Under the pieces are notes generated by a model that made no database searches, was not told the DNA's origin, and worked only from the letters and a program-made list of their open reading frames with translations. Shown here one piece after another: positions 1 through 9,023 of a DNA stretch of 64,000 bases. The translations under genes were made by a program, and so were the position numbers. This DNA is from Psilocybe azurescens (Eukaryota; Basidiomycota; Agaricomycetes; Agaricales; Agrocybaceae): assembly GCA_023853785.1 (NCBI GenBank), contig JAJIRX010000904.1:62001-126000 (forward strand). The letters run 5' to 3'. Numbering within the stretch: position 1 is the stretch's first letter; each line of letters opens with the position of its first letter.

Positions 1-351
1 AATCCTTTTCTAAAGTTCCAAAAGAAACACTTTAGATGAGGCTACTTTCCATTGGCACCCAAAGGCAGGCATGCACTGCTCAGGGGAGGCACTGTATTGA
101 ATTAGTTGTACCCCAACCTCTTATGGGAAGCATGGGGAGGTAAAATGATCATCCGATTTCCAACTTGCATTATCCGTGCAACATTTCCATTCATTCTTAC
201 TAAGTTTCTTGCTCTGTCTATTGTAAGCCTGGCCTTCCCCTGTCTCACCCCTTGCCCATCGTCCGCATACGCAACTGAGATCATGCTTATGTTCTTGATC
301 ATCACCTAACACTGACATACAATTTTACATGCTTCCATACCTTCGTTCCTT
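1..351. other. AT-rich intergenic DNA, no gene seen
   Basis: Short open frames exist on both strands but none shows a recognisable domain, signal peptide or splice pattern. Nothing functional can be supported here. Confidence 0.5.
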
Positions 352-462
352 GTCTCTTACCACATTGAACAAAGGTATGTATTTAGATTATTGTATTCGT
401 AGTTGTGTACTTTACCTCCACCCATATACTCCATCTGGAACATATCCAAGTGTTCAGAAAGT

Positions 463-620
463 TATCTTTGATAGGTGGAGTTCAGGTGGACTCCAGATGG
501 ACTCCAGATGGACTTCAAGCAATTCCACTTGAATCCAACTGGAGGCCAGGTGGAGGCCAGGTGGAATCCAGGTGGAGTCCAGGTGGAGTTCAATTAGAAT
601 CCACCTGGACTCCATACCTG
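463..620. repeat. CCAGGTGGA/TCCACCTGG minirepeat cluster
   Basis: About ten imperfect 10-12 base units of the type CCAGGTGGAGTC or its relatives follow each other, first as GGTGGACTCCAGAT units and then as GGTGGA(G/A)TCCA units. The tract closes with the inverted form ATCCACCTGGACTCCA, so part of it can fold back on itself. A second, partly inverted cluster of the same unit lies at 2208-2520, on the other side of the low-complexity tract and the tRNA-like element. No reading frame in it looks coding. Confidence 0.75.
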
Positions 621-1009
621 GGTAACAATATTCCAGCTTAGGCCATCAGAGAGCAGACTTATTGAATTTCACAAAGTCCTGCTATAGCCAGATTTTAATT
701 GGAATGTATTTTTTTAGAGTAAATTCATGTAAGAATGTATATATAATATATTAAAAACTATATACTACATTATTATCTACAATATTATCTACTAGCGAAG
801 TTCATCACCACTGAAACATAAAAAAGAAATATATAAAAATATATAAAACAAAAGAAATAAAAGAAAAACATACAAAACAGACAGAAAAAGGAGGCGAGAG
901 GGTACATAGTTGGTTCAAATAAATATAGAAGCACATGAACATGAAAAAAAAAAGAGAAAAACAAGATTAAAAAAAGAAAAAAAAGAAGAAAAAAAGGGGG
1001 CGAGAGGAT
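621..1009. other. A-rich low-complexity DNA
   Basis: The tract contains TATA-type and A/AAG-rich simple sequence, with long runs of AAAAAAG and ATATAAAA between about 785 and 1000. The open frames on the minus strand encode only Phe/Leu/Tyr-rich low-complexity peptides and are not supported as genes. Confidence 0.6.
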
Positions 1010-1555
1010 GGCTGTGTCGCTCGTAGCCCCGCCCTGCACGCATTGTCGTCGTTGTGGTGGCCTTCATACACATCGTGGTGGCCGTTGTATGCATCCGGCA
1101 TGTCCGTACATTGTGCTGTCGTGTCCGCTGCATCTGTTATACACGTTGTTGTTGTTGTTGTGGCTGTCGTACATGTCGTTGTCGTTGTCATACATGTCGC
1201 TGTCATTGTCGTGGCTGTCTCGTCGTTGTCGTACATGTTGCTGTCGTTGTCGTGGCTGTCGTCATGGCTGTCATACACGTTGTTGTTGTTGTACACGTCG
1301 TTGTCATCGTACACATCATTGTTGTTGTCGTGGCCATCATACGTGTTGTTGTCATTGTCGTTGTGGCCGTCGTATGCATTGTTGTCGTTGTTATTGTGGC
1401 CGTTGTACACATCGTGGTTGTGGTCGTCATGGCCGTTGTCATCGTTGTCGTGGCCGTTGTACGCATTGTTGTCATGGTCTGCGTACATGTTGGTGTTGTT
1501 GTCCGTATGTGTCCTGCGTGCCGTTGTACCCATCGTTGTACATACCGTACATACC

Positions 1556-1589
<34 letters not shown>

Positions 1590-1600
1590 GGCCTACACGA
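1010..1600. repeat. GTT/GTC/CGT trinucleotide low-complexity tract
   Basis: Almost 600 bases are built from degenerate GTT, GTC, GTG and CGT triplets. The tract lacks stop triplets in several frames at once. This creates large overlapping open frames on both strands: Val/Cys/Arg-rich on plus, and Asn/Asp/His/Thr-rich on minus. They are most likely by-products of the repeat. Between about 1670 and 1800 it is followed by looser CTTGTTCC/CTCGTTCC-like units. Confidence 0.75.
1558..1590. repeat. (TTG)11 microsatellite
   Basis: Eleven perfect TTG triplets close the degenerate trinucleotide tract. A perfect run at the end of an imperfect one suggests recent slippage expansion of this end. Confidence 0.9.
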
Positions 1601-2079
1601 AAAAGAGGGGGGGGAGCAGTTAATGGCAGCAGCATATGGAATTCTGCGACTTACCTGGGGTTGCAACCTCATTCCTTGTTCCTTGTTCGCATTGCATCAC
1701 CTTGTTCCCCCTCATTCCGCGATTCGCCTCGCCTTGTTCCTCATTCTCCACCTGCCTCGTTCCGTCTTGTTCCGTACTCACCTCCCTTCGTTCGTGGGTG
1801 TCTGTTTGTTCTTCATCAGTCTCGGTTCGTTGCAATGCAATGCATGTCAGGTCGGGTTGCCATGGGCCTGGCTCTGACCGACGATGGTGAGGTGGGGGCA
1901 TGCACAACAGTGGCAGCAGGGTGGTGGTGGTCGGAGGAAGAGGTGGGGTGGTGGAAATAATAAACAGACCAACGTGGCATCAATAAGTCACATATGTGAT
2001 GTTATTTGTCACTTGCTGAGAAATGCTGAGTAAATAGCCATATTGGTATGTAGCCCATCAAAATTTGATAAATTACAAA

Positions 2080-2162
2080 GGCTCTATAGCTTAGTTGGTT
2101 TAATGTCAGTGTGTAGTCTTCTCAGATGCCTGAGTTCAATTCCTGTTGGTGCTTTTTTTTTT
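2080..2162 (+). mobile_element. tRNA-like SINE head (A box + B box, T-run)
   Basis: A perfect polymerase III A box, TAGCTTAGTTGG (2087-2098), is followed about 35 bases later by a B box core, GTTCAATTC (2134-2142), and then a T run from 2153 that could terminate Pol III transcription. The acceptor arm does not close (5' GGCTCTA has no complementary 3' strand) and the T stem pairs poorly, so it is unlikely to be a working tRNA. The spacing and sequence fit the tRNA-derived head of a SINE or a decayed tRNA gene. AT-rich TAAAATA repeats follow directly, as often seen in SINE tails. Confidence 0.6.
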
Positions 2163-2207
2163 ACATTATAATAAAATATAAATAAAATATAAATAAAATC
2201 TGGGGAT

Positions 2208-2520
2208 CATCCTCCACCTGGAGTCCATTAGAAATTGACCCTGAAATAGTGTATTAATGCTGATATACATGCTTCTTGAGTCAAATCCATATGGAATCCA
2301 TATGGAGGATGTGAGACTCAGATGAAGTTCCACATGGAGTCCACATGGAGTTCCACATCCTCCACATTGGCCCACATGGAGGATGAGTGGATTCCAGCTG
2401 GACTCCAGGTGGAGCCTCCACCTCTAAATGGCTGGTACACCTGCCAAAAAAAGAGTCACCAAACTCCATGTGGACTCCACCAACTCCATGCCGGAGTTGG
2501 TGGACTCCACCTGGAATATA
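2208..2520. repeat. Second TCCACATGGA/CCACCTGGA minirepeat cluster
   Basis: Imperfect units such as TCCACATGGAGT, ATCCATATGGA and GACTCCACC occur at least twelve times in both orientations. They match the unit of the 463-620 cluster. The palindrome-like half units (CCA...TGG) mean that neighbouring copies can form many alternative hairpins. Confidence 0.7.
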
Positions 2521-3014
2521 TGGGTGAGGGTAAAGACCTCTCGTAGTCAGGGTCTCTTACCACATCGAACGAAGACCCTTTTGTCCTTTCCTTCCAGACT
2601 ACCTTAATCACCACAATCTAGTGAGGCTTGTCGTACTCGGCAGCCTTTCATCTATCTTGTAAAATGCCCTAACGATCAGCAATTTGGTGGTTCTTGTGAT
2701 TTAAAGAACATCTGGGAGCATTTTGGGGCATAACTAGTGAGTACTCATTGCAGCCGCTTGAATGTCACATCATATTCAGACGAATAGCTGCTTAACTCGA
2801 CTTGAATTACTTTTGACTTATAGACTCTCCATTAAAGTTACACTCTTGTGGTCAAACTGACGCATCTTTCTCTCTGAATGCTTTATATGAATTGCAATAG
2901 AAGTCGACCTTCAAGGATCAAATGCAAACCTTATCCGAATGACTGCGTCCCCCTTGTTGAAGGGCATGGTCTCAATACATCTATAAAACCCCACGGAAAA
3001 ACTTCGCCACCCCA
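2521..3014. other. Intergenic stretch with a TATA-like box
   Basis: No gene is recognised. A TATAAAA lies at about 2981-2987, some 30 bases before the ATG of the small open frame that begins at 3015. This is the only hint of promoter function. Confidence 0.4.
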
Positions 3015-3485
3015 TGTTTGACTCCTCCTCTGAATCTAACATGAGCATTTCAATGGACGACGATTACAACTCTCCACCGACGATTGTTACTCCTTCGGAT
3101 GTCTCTACCCGGAGGCGGCACTCTTTCTCAGCGTGAAGGCAGCGTCGGTCTTGCCAATTCGCAGCTTAGTGGCGGCCGAAGAAGATTAGTTTGTTGATGA
3201 GCTTCATGTTGCTTCATGGTATGTTTTTTTTCTTCAGCAAAAGCTACCGTCGAATTTGCTGTCGCAGCTACAAGGATATGGATTCAAATATAGAATCAAA
3301 GATGATAGAGAAGAATGATCCAATTGGTGGAAAAAGAGAAGACAGTTCCGAATAAATTCGCTAGAAATGCCATTGCGGCTGACAGAATGGAAGTATTCAG
3401 TATCTTTGGGGAACTCGATGATCGCATGCGGAGGCAGTATGGTCGCAGAATACCCATTCTCCGTCACTCTCCTTTGCTATAGGTA
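3015..3485 (+). pseudogene. Unrecognised short coding remnant
   Basis: An ATG at 3015 downstream of a TATAAAA opens a Ser-rich, acidic 41-residue frame (begins MFDSSSESNMSISMDDDY) that ends at a TGA near 3136. The following bases continue in other frames with plausible protein character. At about 3314-3483 there is a charged stretch reading MIQLVEKEKTVPNKFARN and further to HSPLL before a stop. Frame changes would be needed to connect the pieces. I recognise no family. It could be a small decayed gene or chance open frames. Confidence 0.25.
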
Positions 3486-3562
3486 TGCCTGGTTAATGAG
3501 TCAAATTACATGCATCAACAGCGCCTCTACTACCATGTCAACATAAAACTGTAGCTTTTGCA

Positions 3563-4713
3563 GGCAACGCCTTCATCACAACCGCTTCTGCAGGAGCTAG
3601 CGAGGTCATCAACGACAACGGCCTGGCCAATTGGAATAGTGCGAGCACCATCACCAGCGCGTACTTCCGCATGGCCTCCGCAGGTTCAGTCACAATCGGG
3701 CTGGACGCCTACTTTGCAGGCGGCAACAATAGCACCGTCAAAATCACCGTTAACGGGACCGCGTTCACCGTCCAACTCGCTGGGACGACTCCCAAGACCT
3801 ATCCTGTCGGCACCGTCAATGTGGCAGCCCTCAGATATGTGAAGGTCGACTTGCAGGGAGTCACCAAGGACGGAGGATGTTTGGGCAATGTGTCGGGCTT
3901 GAGTGTGACCGCGGCCTCTGCAATCAACTTCGCCAACGACCCCGCAAATTACTACTGGTCATACCGCGGCCCATCGGTGCATATGACATACACCGTGCCC
4001 GCCAACAGCGAGTATTTCTACAACGAAGTGGCCGTTCCAGTGGGGCAGGATGTCGTTGGCTTGTACTTCATGGTTGCGGGCTTCGACGGTGGATAATCTG
4101 GTATTCAGGTCAAAGAAAACCAGCGTTGGGTTATCTTCTCGGTCTGGGACGCAGATAATGGCCGGAAGACAACGCTCGTGAGCAAGGGGACAAGAGTCGT
4201 TGACAATAGCATGGGCGTGGGCGGTGAGGCCACCGGAGACCAGGTGTATCTCGTGTTTAACTGGGTGGCCGGAAACACGTACAAGTTCATCACTCGCATT
4301 TGCCCCGACGGTGCAGGCAGCACTCTTTATTCCGCGTGGTTCTTCCCGCCGGAATCGAACATCTGGCGCTACCGCGCTACCTGGAAGCGTCCGTCCACCA
4401 CCGCCTACCAGTCTGGCACCTATTCGTTCCTGGAGAATTTCATCGACACCAAAGGCTATACCGGCCGTCGTGTGCTATTCGGTAATCAGTGGGCACGCGA
4501 CGTCAACGGCAACTGGTCGGAACTCACTGCAGCTCGCTATACCGGCGACACGACCGCGAGCAACGCACAGCGCATGGACTACGCTGGCGGCGTGGACAGC
4601 GGGCGGTCCTATCTTTGCAACGGCGGATTCTTCGCCGACTATGTATCGCTCAACCAGAACTTTACTCGCGCAGCCAAAAGCCGACGGTTGATGTGGGCAC
4701 TCTTCCAACCTAA
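3563..4713 (+). pseudogene. DUF5077-DUF3472 secreted-type protein, interrupted
   Basis: After a good intron acceptor (TTTTGCAG, ending 3562) the frame reads GNAFITTASAGASEVINDNG, typical of the beta-sandwich DUF5077 domain (about 145 residues). DUF3472 follows, with IQV...RWVIFSVWDAD near 4100 and GVGGEATGDQVYLVFNW near 4215. Two lesions interrupt it. A TAA at 4094-4096 stands where a Tyr codon is expected between GFDGG and SGIQ. A one-base frame change near 4670-4680 restores the usual C-terminus PTVDVGTLPT and stop at 4711-4713. No start codon or signal-peptide exon was found upstream, so it looks 5'-truncated. The block is visibly richer in G+C than its flanks. The family is common in bacteria and found in some fungi; its function is unknown. 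Confidence 0.75.
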
Positions 4714-5825
4714 TGAAGCAGAGGAAAACAAAATAGGAGGACTGCCAGAGGTTGGCGAGGAAGATATGCATTACTATGACCAGACCTCGTCGGATAACTT
4801 ATCCCATCCCCATAGCTTGATCGAAGCAGTACAGGATCGATGAGAATGTCATTGAGCTAGTCGAAAACACGGCAAGAAAAATGTAAGCAATTTGTGACTT
4901 TGCGGAATAGAATAACATATCTGTCCTGGAATTTGGTGATGCGAGTGAATTATGCTGCAGGAGTGAAACAGGAGGACTTGAGGACAACTTGAGGTTGAGG
5001 AGGACATTACAAGAGGGTTGCAAGAAGGCCTTTTGGAGGCCTTGGCAAAGCTTTGAGTTTACGCGCATGTCGTTTTTCGTCACGTTCCACATGCTTGACG
5101 TAACTCTGTAATTGAACAGTAATTGAATGCGCCCGATTCTTGCAGACGTGCAGATGTGAGTTGACGTCACATGGACGAGTAGGAACGTAGTTCGTGTACG
5201 TGTAGCCTTTAGGCCACGAATTTTGTCTCACCTAAAATGAGAAGACGTGTCGACAATCATTTAAACCGCGATCCCGATAAATACCTCCGAACCCTCACAT
5301 CGTTGACTTACTTTTTTTTCTTGTAGATTTATGTCTATTGGGGCTTGGCCCCATGCAGACCTAACTAACGGTTACAAAAGTAATGAACAGCACAATGCGT
5401 GCAATGGTCGGACCATGGCGATATCTCCGCTAACTTGCTTTTTGACGCGAGAAGCTCTGATAATATTGGCTTGAGCGACCGAGACGCGACTTGGACCTGA
5501 CGAGTTCCTTGTCGGATGCGCCTGTCCCTCGTTTGACGACGAGCATGAGCGTGGTGTGTATTTAATTTAATTGTTGCCCCAGAATCCAGAATCCTCGACC
5601 AATTATGAAGCCAGTAATTGTACATTGCGTTGATATGAGATAAATACAATACAAATGAAGATGGGATGATATGGGTATGGGTATGGGGGTAAAGGGGTCG
5701 TCATATGATACAGTTAGATGCGCGATGATCAATATGAGTGTGGGGGTACCTGGCCATGTGTAGGAGAGAGGTGGTGCAAGTAAGAAACAACAAAAAAGCA
5801 ACGAAAGCAACAAGAAAACAAAAAC
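4714..5825. other. Intergenic region, no gene seen
   Basis: Only short, composition-driven open frames are present. A few T-rich stretches lie near 5310-5330. Nothing with domain-like sequence or credible splice structure was found. Confidence 0.5.
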
Positions 5826-7500
5826 CTAATCGACAGCAACCAGCCCGTCGAAGCTGGGCTGCATGAGCGCCTTTTTCATCACGTTAATTGGGTTGAAAAC
5901 TTCCTTCTTCTTCTGCTTCTGTTCCATCGTCGTGTCATTATTTCCTTCTGAAATAGTCTTAGGTTCCGGTTCCTCCACCTCGTCCATGAACACTTTCAAC
6001 ATCGAGGGAGAACCCGTTCATCATGGCCACACCTTTCCTATCACTCTCCACTTCCACTGTCCCTGGTCCATCCTGCGACCCCCGAAAGGTCCCAATATAC
6101 GATCTGGAGTTCCTTGCACCTGGCCTCCTTGTACGCCTGCTCGATCACATCCTAATTTGTCGCCCACTGAGTGGGCCTAGCCTCTAACTCTTGGCAGGTG
6201 TCAAGCTGCATATCCGAGAATATAAAGAGCCGTTTGATCATGTCCTCCTACTTGACCGCAAGTGGAAGGAGGGGATTGAGAAAGACGGCTCGTATATCCG
6301 TAATGAAGCCCCAGTCAGCGCCACTCATGCTGTATAGCTATTCCACCAGGGGCTTCGAGAAGTTAACTTTGAAGAACTGAGGTGTCGCAGAAAAAGTAAC
6401 GAAGCCTTCCTTGAATGGTGGTTTGGCTAGATTTGCGAGGACCAAAGATAGGGAGTGGGCTGGTAGGATAGGCTGTATGTAGCCTTTGACAGACATTCCG
6501 AGGCTTCCCCTAGATCCCGACACGTCGCAAATGGCTATCGAATTTTCGATCGATCCTGAATCGCGGAAATTGTTGATGTGAGTTTTCCACTGTGATTTAA
6601 CGACGCGTGCCTGAGTCTGTGCAAGCTTCTTCTTGAACTCCCTCATCGGATTCGGAATTTCATTCCCGCTGGAGTAGGAGGCTGCTTGGTGTAAAGAAAC
6701 GATTTGGCTAGCTGGTTTGTGGGGCATAAGTTTGGCGCTACTAATGGTTCGCTTGTTGTGCTCGACCGAGGTGGGGTATGCTTCGAAGCCTTCCAGATCG
6801 TGCTTGAAAAAGTGCAGTGTATGGTTTTTCATACAAACAGTGGGGACACGATGGTACTGAATTTCTTTCCAGCGGTTGGAGGAACTGGGAGTGGCTTGTT
6901 CAAAGCAGCCGGATAGGACTTCGTGCCCCGCGCAGAATACATGAGTTCCGAAATGGCGGCGGATATGTTCGTGACCTTATCACGCGAGCAATTAGGTGTC
7001 GGTGCCCATTTCCCCGCCAGACTGATCTTTTCCAGAAGCGCAACACGTTCGTTGTCGCCAGGCTGCAGGGTGTTGCTCTCGTCAAGCAATCTCCTGGTCA
7101 CTAAAAAGCGTCACAACTGCGATGTAGAGAGCCCGGTACTTTGGATCCGTCAGCTTGTCTGCGAGCCGGCAGTGGTTCTCTAATTGTTCGACCTCGCGCA
7201 GAGTCGCCGCTTTCGCCTTCTGTTTGTCATTGTGCAGTCGCGCAGCTGCAATGCGTGATTCGGGAGTTCCAGCTTTGACGTTAGTCTCCGTGTCGGTCGT
7301 CTCCTTGTCGTTTTTTTTTTTGCTGCTGTGGATTTTGGGGCATCGCAGTGCAGCATGCAAAAACAGAGATTTTTCGATGTTGCTGATTTCGTCGACGGTA
7401 GCGAGGGCTAGAATGTTCAAGAGATCTTTCCAATAACCATGGGCTGATACTTCTATAACTCGCATACTGGCGCGGTTAAGAAATGTAGGTTGGATATTGA
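5826..7500 (-). pseudogene. Decayed DUF2828 (TROVE/vWA-like) gene
   Basis: On the minus strand the core of a DUF2828 protein can be followed in order. GYWKDLLNILALA lies near 7435-7400, ISLAGKWAPTP near 7020, EIQYHRVPTVCMKN near 6850, a vWA-like AICDVSGSRGSLGMSV near 6520, ADWGF and EDMIKRLFIFSDMQ near 6330-6200, and a C-terminus NPINVMKKALMQPSFDGLVAVD that stops at 5826-5828. The pieces lie in different frames, with shifts near 7085, 6870, 6340 and 6030, and in-frame stops remain. The N-terminal third expected of a 650-750 residue protein is missing. The vWA motif reads DVSGSR where DVSGSM is usual. Several independent lesion types make a genuine pseudogene likely despite the sequencing-error pattern elsewhere. 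The family's cellular role is unknown. Confidence 0.8.
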
Positions 7501-7689
7501 AGTTCTTGAGTTATGATCGTAAAGCCACCCAAAAGTACTGAGCTAAGATGTTAAGAATCACATCAAGAAATATATGAAGATGAATGCTTACCAATAGAAT
7601 GCCTCCTTTTCGCCTTTGCCATCGTGAATACTCCGCAGGTTCCAGATGATACGAAGAATCCAGGCTGGATCCTCATTCCAAGAATTCGA

Positions 7690-8252
7690 AAGGGTTTGCT
7701 CGAGTTCCTGCCGAAGTGGCACTTGACACGGTGCCAGCGTACATCATTGAAATATTCGACAAAAACAAGGGCCTTGACTTGTTTGCATGGGCTTTCTTCT
7801 TTGACTGTAGCATACTTGAAATAAGTGAGTGCCCAGCCATTTGATTGTTTCACTTCTTACAATTTTGTCCACATGTAGGGCGGTGGCAGTACTATGAATC
7901 TCCTGTCGTGGTGGGTAAGACCATGGCAGACCCGACATTACCGTCTCGCGAGGGCAATGCAAAGCCGCTGCCAGTTGCTCTCAACTTCAGGAACGGAGGT
8001 AGTCAGCTGCTTCGGCTGCAGCTATATGACCAACAGTTGCTTGACGTCGGTTTCCTGCAGATCTTCCTCTCTACAAAGTATCTCAGCGGTGGGCTCTCCA
8101 GTATCGCGCAAACGCCTCCGTTGATACATATCGATGGGGCATGGCGCAGGTTCCGCAAAAGCAAATTATGAGGACGCAACTAAACGGTTTGAAAGGGGGC
8201 ATGGCGATATCTGGGATGTGATTACGATTCCGCTGGTTCAGTGCACGACAAT
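7690..8252 (+). pseudogene. Caspase-gene 3' fragment (duplicate of 55.7-56.2 kb)
   Basis: The sequence closely matches the last part of the caspase-like gene at 55680-56240, including its last intron (donor near 7824, acceptor near 7876). Shared stretches include LDTVPAY, LFAWAFFFDCS, GKTMADPTLPSRE, LNFRNGGSQLLRLQLYDQQL and FERGHGDIWDVITIPLVQ. A frame change near 8165 breaks the end, and the caspase catalytic domain is absent. It is in the same orientation as the full gene, about 48 kb away. The stretch upstream of 7690 does not align convincingly, so the left breakpoint is near there. It abuts the decayed DUF2828 gene. Confidence 0.85.
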
Positions 8253-9023
8253 TGGTTGTCTTCCTGACGTGTGTCCTACGGTGATGCGTAGGGGGCACCG
8301 TGGAGCAGGCAATGCTAAGTTCATCCACGCCTGTGGTAAGTGATCAAAAGGACCCTAATTCGCAACCCGCGGATCCTAACACCCAGATTAGGGTTGACGC
8401 AACTAGGCCACTATCACTGCTGGGCCGCAGCTAATTTGAAACTATCCAAAAACTATCCAAAACTTTTCCCCGCGGTATGTAGCTAGTTATTAACTCGTTA
8501 TAACTATCGGCGAGTTACATAACTTCGGCGTAACTTGCACTTCACTGGGTGAGCTGAGGGGTTTCAGAGGGAGAGAATGCTACAATGACTGAAATTAAAG
8601 AGAAGGATAGGGGCGTGTTCAATACGATGGACCTCAATGAGCCCCTGCGGATGAACGCCGACGGACTAATCGCTGTCAATCACATTTGCCATTTGTTTTG
8701 TTACTTTTGTTGCGTTTTACCTGCATCGTCTCTCTCTCTCACCCATCACCAGTCTCCTTTGCTGCTAAGTAATTTACTGCCATATTCATATTTACTATCG
8801 CACGATTATCCGTATCATATCAAACTCATCAATGCGATATTCAGTTGTAAGCTTCATCTCGTTCGGTTTCAGACAATAATGCATCTGACAAGTCCTTTGT
8901 CGCGTCCTTTCCTGTATAGTAAGTCCTTGACGATTTCGCGGAGCTTTAGTACTCAGTCAAAAATAAACTGAGTCATGTTCAATAGTCAGATCCACTTTAT
9001 CGGGTATGGTTTTAGCTCGTAGG
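8253..9023. other. Intergenic, no gene supported
   Basis: The longest open frame (from an ATG at 8585) encodes a Cys/Ser/Leu-rich peptide with no recognisable domain. Small repeats such as AAACTATCCAAAA occur near 8440. Confidence 0.45.

Noticed and set aside
1008..1960. Candidate genes of 289 and 305 residues over the trinucleotide tract
   Set aside because: Low-complexity composition, several frames open at once, no domain and no splice or promoter context.
2080..2155. Functional tRNA gene
   Set aside because: A and B boxes are good, but the acceptor stem does not pair and the T stem is weak; better explained as a SINE head or tRNA relic.
8585..8971. 128-residue open frame
   Set aside because: Composition is biased (Ser/Leu/Cys runs), no domain recognised and no supporting promoter or splice evidence.
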